Positions 7,193-11,742 of a stretch of 11,742 nt of DNA are shown piece after piece. Source of the stretch: Desulfobacula sp. (lineage in GTDB: Bacteria > Desulfobacterota > Desulfobacteria > Desulfobacterales > Desulfobacteraceae); contig JAABTB010000035.1 of NCBI GenBank assembly GCA_011390085.1, forward strand, positions 1-11,742, written 5' to 3'. Each line of letters opens with the position of its first letter. Within the stretch, counting starts at the first letter, position 1. The notes beneath the pieces are model-generated. The model did not search any database, was not told the origin of the DNA, and worked only from the letters and a program-made list of their open reading frames with translations. The translations under genes were made by a program, and so were the position numbers.

Positions 7193-7612
7193 TTATTTTT
7201 TAATCGGTTTAACGGGACAGGGTCCCAGTTCTCTGATTTTCTCAGTGAATTCAAACGCAGTTCGGACAAATCGTTCACCCATTCCTGCGGACATCATTAT
7301 CATCTCCAGACGTTGGGGCTCTATACCCAGATCCTCCAGGATCTTTTGAACATAGGCCACCCGTTGTCCGGCACGGGTATTTCCATTTTTAAAATGACAG
7401 TCCCCTTCCAGGCAGCCCGCCACATAAACACCGTCCGCTCCTTTTTCAAAGGCTCTCATCATATGAAGGGCATCTACCTTCCCTGTGCAGGGCACACGGA
7501 TGATCTTTACATTGGGCGGATAGGACAGTCTCTTGGAGCCGGCCATATCCGCCGCCGTGTAGGCACAATAATGGCAGCAGAATGCAACAATCTCAGGTTC
7601 AAAGTTTTTCAT
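7193..7612 (-). CDS. mvhD: MvhD/FlpD-type iron-sulfur electron-transfer subunit
   Basis: A 139-residue protein of the MvhD (methyl-viologen-reducing hydrogenase delta subunit) family, full length for the group. In methanogens MvhD carries an Fe-S cluster and links a hydrogenase or other donor to HdrA. Cysteines with the family spacing are present: C12, C13 and C16 (AFCCHYC), C42 (VPCTGK), and C67 and C72 (GCLEGDC). The start is clear: the ATG shares one base with the hdrA stop (TGATG), and a strong GGAGG stands 9 nt upstream within hdrA. Here no hydrogenase genes are adjacent; the neighbours are HdrA and MetVF. It is therefore inferred to bridge HdrA to MetVF or to an external carrier in a MetFV-HdrA-MvhD complex. 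Confidence 0.93.
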   Translation of the reverse strand: MKNFEPEIVAFCCHYCAYTAADMAGSKRLSYPPNVKIIRVPCTGKVDALHMMRAFEKGADGVYVAGCLEGDCHFKNGNTRAGQRVAYVQKILEDLGIEPQRLEMIMMSAGMGERFVRTAFEFTEKIRELGPCPVKPIKK

Positions 7613-10600
7613 CAGTTCAATCCTCCAAACAAACCATCCACTTTCGCCATAATCTGGTCATCTTCATAGGCCAGCAACTGAATAGCCTTGGCCGGACATT
7701 CCGCCGCACAGACCCCGCAACCCCGGCATTTGGCCGGATCAATCTGTGAATAGCCGTCTTCATTGATAAACGGGATGCTGAAGGGGCAGGCCCTCACGCA
7801 GATGAGGCAGGCGGCGCATTTTGTACCGTCCACCTTGGCCACTGCCGCTCCCAGGTTGATTTCCTTTTTGGCCAGAAGGGCCTGGGCCCTGCAGGCGGCC
7901 GCATGGGCCTCGGTAATACTTTCGGGTATGGTTTTCGGGGACCGGGCCGTTCCGGCAATGAAAATTCCCCGAACGGACATATCCACCGGTCTGAGCTTGA
8001 CATGGTCTTCCAGGAAGAAATGATCCTCGGTTCTGGGCAGATGAAACATCATGGCCAGATCTTCCGTGGTTTCATCATCGGCCTTCATTCCCGTACTCAG
8101 GGCAAGACAGTCGGGTTCAAACTGAATCTTGCGGTTTAAAATCCCGTCCTCGGTAAAAACGGAGATCCTGTCGTTCTCAATCCAGACTTCCGGTTTATTG
8201 TCCAGGGAGAAACGGATAAACTGGACTCCCATGTTTCTGGCCTGCCGGTAATAATCTTCGTAAAAGCCATAGGTCCGGATATCCCGGTATAGGATAAAAA
8301 TCTCCAGGTCCGGGTTCAGGGTTTTCATCCGCAATGCATTTTTCACGGCGGCCTGACAGCAGATCCTGGAGCAATTGGGGTTTTCCGGTTCTCTTGACCC
8401 GGCACACTGGATCATGACGATCTGGGACATGGCCTTGATTTTTTCAGGCTGATCCTCAATCACGGCATCCAGTTCCAGTTGGGTCACAATTCCCTGATGT
8501 ATCCCCAGACCATAGGCATCCGGACGGTTGGGCAAGGCGCCCACGGCAAAAATCGTCACCCCGTGGTCCACCTGCATATAATTCATTCTTAACCCGGTCT
8601 GAAGCCCTGTTTTGAACCTTCCCGGAACCCCGGAATGGTCAACGATGATGGTATCGGTCAGCACCATGATATTTTTATGGGCCGAGACCTGGTCCGCCAA
8701 TTGGGCCATGAAAAGCCCCACATCCTCGCCTTCAATGGTTCTCCGGATGGACTTGGCCAGTCCGCCCAGGCTTGAATTTTTTTCCACCAGATAGACCTTG
8801 ACGCCCTGGTCCGCCAGTTGAAGGGCAGCCGTCATGCCGGTCACCCCGCCGCCGATAACCAGTGCATTCTGACTCATGGGAAGGGCCTGGTCCATCAGGG
8901 GCCTGTTTTTAGCGACACCGCTGATCCCGGCGGAGAGCAGTTGAAATGCCTTGTCAAGGGCTTCTTTGGGCTGATTCATATGGGCCCAGGTATTCTGGTC
9001 CCTCAAATTCACGATTTCCACCAGATATTTATTCAACCCTGCCCGCCGGAGGAGATCCTGAAATTTGGTTTCATGGGTTCGCGGGGAACAGCCGCCGATG
9101 ACCACCCGGTTCAGGTCTTGGGTCTTGATGGCCTCTTCGATCAGAAGCATGGACTCGCTGCTGCATCCGTATCCCACAGCCTTAGCGACAACAACCTGGG
9201 GTTGGGCTTTGGAAAATTCAACCATTTTTCCGACATCCACCACACCCCCGATCTCAACGCCGCAATCACAGATAAACACACCGATTCTGGGGGCCTGGCC
9301 GGAAATATCCTTTTCCGGAATAAAATCCAACTCCGTTTCAGGCAGATCTGCTGCCGCCGGAAGGTTGGAAGCGGCCATACCCGCAGCCGCACTAGCCTGA
9401 ACCATGGTTTCAGGGATGTCCTTGGGGCTCTGGGCCACACCGCACACATAGACGCCCGGTCTTGAGGTGACCACAGGATTAAAATGGTCTGCCCGGATAA
9501 AATCATGGGGATTGAGGTCCACACCTATCCGCCGGGCAAGGTCCACAGAAGATTCGGGAACCCGCAACCCTACGGACAACACCACCATATCAAATTCTTC
9601 GGTTTTCTGGAGGGTTTCTTCTTCCAGGGCATAGGTGATGGATAAATTTTTGGTCCGGGCCTCTTCCACAATGGAATGGGGGCGGCTTCGAATCATCCGG
9701 ATGCCGTAGTCGTTCTTGGCACGGTTCAGATAGAGTTCATAATCCTTTCCAAAGGTCCGCATATCCATATAAAAAATGGTGGTTTCAATGCTTTCGGCAA
9801 ACCTCTCCTTGGTCACCATGGCCTCTTTCAGGGAAATCATGCAGCAGGCGCTGGAGCAATAGGGAACATCTCCCTTATTGATGCCCCGTGATCCCACACA
9901 TTGGATCCAGGCCACTTTTTTAGGTCTTTTTTTATCCGATACCCGGACAAGATCCCCCTGGAAGGGACCCGAAGCCGACATGATCCGTTCATATTCCAGC
10001 GTGGTCACGACATTATCAAACCGGCCCCCGCCAAAATGGTCCAGGACTGCAGGGCCAAAAAGCTCCGCACCCATGCTCAGCACCACCGAAGCCACATCCA
10101 CAGTAGCGGTCTGCTGACGGTCCCGGGGTAAAATTGCATCGGCCTTACATACCTTCTGCAAGGCCTTTATATCGGTCACCTTGTCCATATCAATGGAAAA
10201 GGCATAGGGCGTGGCCTGGGGATACCGCATACAGGTGGGGGCACGGGGATCAAGCCCGGGTGTAAACCGGACCGCCTCGGGAAACTGTTTATAACACTCC
10301 CCGCAAGCCGTGCATTTTTCCATATCTATATATCTGGGTTCCGTCAACAGCGTTGCCTTAAATTGACCGGCCTCACCCGTCAACCCGTCGAGGCGGGTCA
10401 TGGGCATCAGGTCGAGATAAACCTGCCTTGAATTTTCAGACAAATGGGGCGATATGGTACATAAATCACAATTATTGGTCGGAAAGGTCCTGTCCAGGCG
10501 GGTCATTAATCCGCCAATGGAATAGGACGTATCGATCAGGATGACGTTCCGGCGGGATTCAGCCAGGTCTAGAGCCGCACGAATTCCTCCGACACCCCCG

Positions 10601-10662
10601 CCGATCACCAGCACCTTTAATCCGGTCATCCGGTCATGTTCAATATTTTTAAGCGTTTGCAT
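7612..10662 (-). CDS. hdrA: Tandem HdrA: two-FAD, multi [4Fe-4S] flavoprotein of heterodisulfide-reductase A type
   Basis: A 1016-residue fusion of two HdrA-type modules. Module 1 (about 15-435): FAD fold GGGVGG (21-26), TFPTNNCDLC (C65, C68), an inserted ferredoxin-like region (C117, C120, C123, C172), and C255 with C269/C273/C274 (CVGSR, YCSSACC). Middle (about 458-585): the HdrA N-terminal cluster domain with C465, C467, C500 and C525. Module 2 (about 598-930): FAD fold GGGVTG, no inserted ferredoxin and no CxxC, then C753 with C764/C768/C769. C-terminus: two complete [4Fe-4S] motifs (C949/952/955/959 and C979/982/985/989). HdrA is the electron-bifurcating flavoprotein of methanogens; related proteins act with MetVF in acetogens. 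Start: ATG at 10662 with AGG 6 nt upstream. A 77-bp gap separates it from the upstream MetF-like gene, and the stop overlaps mvhD. QmoB is an alternative relative, but it fuses MvhD, whereas here MvhD is separate. Confidence 0.93.
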   Translation of the reverse strand: MQTLKNIEHDRMTGLKVLVIGGGVGGIRAALDLAESRRNVILIDTSYSIGGLMTRLDRTFPTNNCDLCTISPHLSENSRQVYLDLMPMTRLDGLTGEAGQFKATLLTEPRYIDMEKCTACGECYKQFPEAVRFTPGLDPRAPTCMRYPQATPYAFSIDMDKVTDIKALQKVCKADAILPRDRQQTATVDVASVVLSMGAELFGPAVLDHFGGGRFDNVVTTLEYERIMSASGPFQGDLVRVSDKKRPKKVAWIQCVGSRGINKGDVPYCSSACCMISLKEAMVTKERFAESIETTIFYMDMRTFGKDYELYLNRAKNDYGIRMIRSRPHSIVEEARTKNLSITYALEEETLQKTEEFDMVVLSVGLRVPESSVDLARRIGVDLNPHDFIRADHFNPVVTSRPGVYVCGVAQSPKDIPETMVQASAAAGMAASNLPAAADLPETELDFIPEKDISGQAPRIGVFICDCGVEIGGVVDVGKMVEFSKAQPQVVVAKAVGYGCSSESMLLIEEAIKTQDLNRVVIGGCSPRTHETKFQDLLRRAGLNKYLVEIVNLRDQNTWAHMNQPKEALDKAFQLLSAGISGVAKNRPLMDQALPMSQNALVIGGGVTGMTAALQLADQGVKVYLVEKNSSLGGLAKSIRRTIEGEDVGLFMAQLADQVSAHKNIMVLTDTIIVDHSGVPGRFKTGLQTGLRMNYMQVDHGVTIFAVGALPNRPDAYGLGIHQGIVTQLELDAVIEDQPEKIKAMSQIVMIQCAGSREPENPNCSRICCQAAVKNALRMKTLNPDLEIFILYRDIRTYGFYEDYYRQARNMGVQFIRFSLDNKPEVWIENDRISVFTEDGILNRKIQFEPDCLALSTGMKADDETTEDLAMMFHLPRTEDHFFLEDHVKLRPVDMSVRGIFIAGTARSPKTIPESITEAHAAACRAQALLAKKEINLGAAVAKVDGTKCAACLICVRACPFSIPFINEDGYSQIDPAKCRGCGVCAAECPAKAIQLLAYEDDQIMAKVDGLFGGLN

Positions 10663-10739
10663 ATATAACCTGCTTGATTAATAGGTATCCGTCCTCTTCC
10701 GGAAAGGTACACAGGCCATCAGAACGGATCAGATTTTTG

Positions 10740-11612
10740 TTAAAGTCCGGCGCAGTCCAGTATGGCCGGCAAACGATCCTCCCAGCCCACAGCGGAAATC
10801 TTCACGCCCTGGGCCACACCTTTCAGTGAACGGATCATTTCTGCGGCAATATGGACGCATTCCATTTCCCGATCCTTGGCTTTCCGTATCCGGCCGATCA
10901 ATTCGTCGGATAATCCCGAGCCGGGATCATTGATGGAGATGTAACGGGCCATGCCCACGTTTTTAAGCATAAAAACCGTTGCAATCACCGGCACTTTCAG
11001 AGATTTGAATTTATTTAAGATTTGCATATAGGCAGGAATATCAAAAACAGGGGGTACAACGATAAACTGAGCCCCTGCAGCGACTTTTTCTTTTGCCTTC
11101 TCATATTCTTCCAAAAGGTGTTTGTCATCCCGGATGGGTTGAACCTGGCACCCGGTGAAAAAAGCGGGCTTGCCTTTCAGGTCGAAACCGGCAAGATCAA
11201 GCCCCTTCTGAAGGGACTGGACCATGGAAAAAAGGTCCAGCTCATTTAAATCATCCACTGTTTTTGCAGCAGGATGATCGCTGTTGGCCATGGCATCCCC
11301 CTGCACAACAATAAGATTTTGAATCCCCAGGGCCTGGGCCGCCAGCACATCTCCTTGTATGGCCATCCGGTTACGGTCCCGGCCATAGATATGAATAACA
11401 GGCTCAAATCCCTCCCGGCGGATGACGGCACCGCCGCCAAGCGCGCTCATCCGCATGACGCCCCCGTCCATATCCGGGATCACCACGGCATCAATACGGG
11501 ATTTCAGGTGTCGTACATGGGTCACAAGTTCTGATATATCAACTCCTTTGGGGATATTCAGTTCAACCAGTACGGCGAATTCCCCTTGGGTAAGTTTTTT
11601 TCGAAGCATCAT
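10740..11612 (-). CDS. Divergent MetF-like protein (methylenetetrahydrofolate reductase family paralogue)
   Basis: A 290-residue protein of the MetF fold, first gene behind the sigma-54 promoter. Family landmarks kept: E17 in VELNIPKG (E. coli Glu28 position), the RDRNRMAIQGD segment (78-88), which closely parallels RDRNRLAMQSD in the downstream MetF, D106 in VVQGDAMA (Asp120 position) and AGAQF (179-183). Differences: the TQ of MetF (Gln183 in E. coli, a pterin contact) is replaced in the run IVVPPVF (184-190), and NVTDN is replaced by VIPDMDGG. It may keep the flavin but bind a different substrate, or serve as an electron-transfer or regulatory subunit. That is inference; it could still be a true MetF with altered folate contacts. 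The ATG at 11612 has AAGGA 9 nt upstream; a second ATG follows immediately but is farther from that site. Confidence 0.85.
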   Translation of the reverse strand: MMLRKKLTQGEFAVLVELNIPKGVDISELVTHVRHLKSRIDAVVIPDMDGGVMRMSALGGGAVIRREGFEPVIHIYGRDRNRMAIQGDVLAAQALGIQNLIVVQGDAMANSDHPAAKTVDDLNELDLFSMVQSLQKGLDLAGFDLKGKPAFFTGCQVQPIRDDKHLLEEYEKAKEKVAAGAQFIVVPPVFDIPAYMQILNKFKSLKVPVIATVFMLKNVGMARYISINDPGSGLSDELIGRIRKAKDREMECVHIAAEMIRSLKGVAQGVKISAVGWEDRLPAILDCAGL

Positions 11613-11689
11613 CTTTATATATCCTTATGTTATATGTCACAGGCTTGCATGTTCAGCCCCAATTGCCTTAAGCAACCGTTTCCACGGAT
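11613..11689 (-). other. Leader region between predicted sigma-54 promoter and first gene
   Basis: About 77 bases with no convincing gene. On the minus strand it contains a small CCGT-GGAA-ACGG hairpin with a GNRA-type tetraloop (about 11676-11687, overlapping the predicted start of transcription), a TTGC/GCAA inverted repeat (11663-11675), and the AAGGA ribosome binding site before 11612. None resembles a riboswitch class I recognise. Confidence 0.4.
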
Positions 11690-11706
11690 AGCAGAAACCA
11701 TGCCAG
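11690..11706 (-). promoter_or_regulatory. Sigma-54 (-24/-12) promoter of the redox operon
   Basis: The minus strand reads CTGGCATGGTTTCTGCT. Against the sigma-54 consensus YTGGCACGRNNNTTGCW it differs at two specified bases, and the invariant GG (11704-11703) and GC (11692-11691) are separated by the required 10 bases. Predicted transcription start is near 11679, giving a leader of about 67 nt before the MetF-like start at 11612. Upstream on the minus strand (11711-11742) the DNA is A/T-rich with an 8-T run, as often seen around bent DNA near such promoters. Activator-binding sites would be expected beyond the right edge. No competing sigma-70 promoter is obvious in the same stretch. Confidence 0.72.
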
Positions 11707-11742
11707 GACCGGCTCCAAAAAAAATTATCTTTAAAAACAAAG

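Noticed and set aside
7153..7278. N-terminal extension of MetV to an ATG at 7278.
   Set aside because: It overlaps mvhD by 86 bp; a GGAG site and the conserved domain boundary support the ATG at 7152.
8818..9465. Plus-strand open frame of 215 codons opposite hdrA.
   Set aside because: A shadow of the HdrA reading frame with no domain of its own.
7612..10662. Possible annotation of the long flavoprotein as QmoB or as a glutamate synthase small-subunit-like protein.
   Set aside because: The HdrA-specific cysteine sets (CxCG...CSP domain, CVGSR with YCSxxCC) occur, and MvhD is a separate gene, whereas QmoB carries a fused MvhD-like region.
10663..10739. 77-bp gap between the MetF-like gene and hdrA, checked for a promoter or terminator; it has an ATCCGT/ACGGAT inverted repeat and a TTCCGGAA palindrome.
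   Set aside because: The repeat arms are short and 31 bases apart, no T-tract follows and no convincing promoter is visible, so no feature is called.
11630..11742. A minus-strand frame open to the right edge, ending in TAA at 11630 (contains IIFFGAGPGMVSAIRGNG), possibly the 3' end of an upstream gene.
   Set aside because: It is short, has an unremarkable codon pattern, runs through an 8-T tract and overlaps the strong sigma-54 promoter. I recognise no family in it. It could be settled only with sequence beyond the window.

Overview
The window looks like part of the chromosome of an anaerobic, probably sulfate-reducing deltaproteobacterium (Desulfobacteraceae-like; the genus cannot be fixed from this sequence). 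The reasons are a gene block for the methyl branch of the Wood-Ljungdahl pathway built on HdrA and MvhD, the density of PAS histidine kinases, and a sigma-54 activator. Nine genes lie on the minus strand. One gene, cut by the left edge, lies on the plus strand.

Right part (about 11,706 down to 5,564, read on the minus strand): a well-formed -24/-12 sigma-54 promoter is followed by a divergent MetF-like protein, a 1016-residue tandem HdrA, MvhD, MetV and a typical MetF. From hdrA to metF the genes are tightly coupled (TGATG at hdrA/mvhD, 40 bp at mvhD/metV, ATGA at metV/metF). This matches the known MetFV-HdrA-MvhD type of methylene-tetrahydrofolate reductase, in which HdrA and MvhD connect the reductase to other electron carriers, possibly by flavin-based electron bifurcation or confurcation. 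No hdrB or hdrC is present in the window.

Left part (5,523 down to 991): a stand-alone receiver protein with a strong ribosome binding site comes first. After a strong intercistronic hairpin come a conserved protein of unknown function with ACT-like segments, an NtrB-type PAS histidine kinase and a receiver-PAS-histidine kinase. All follow the metabolic genes in the same direction and may be co-transcribed with them.

Left edge (2-994, plus strand): the AAA+ and Fis-type DNA-binding part of a sigma-54 activator. It converges on the signalling genes, and the two stop codons overlap in one TTAA. The simplest reading is a self-contained unit: a redox complex, its sensors and its sigma-54 activator. 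The activator-to-promoter link is inference.

Main points for a second look: the sigma-54 promoter paired with a local activator; the HdrA tandem, in which one cluster of an inserted 2[4Fe-4S] domain appears to have been removed ligand by ligand; the second MetF-like protein, which lacks the usual folate-site Gln; and the 14-bp hairpin separating metabolic from sensor genes. No tRNA, rRNA, CRISPR array, insertion sequence or phage gene was seen, and no gene-free stretch exceeds 300 bases.
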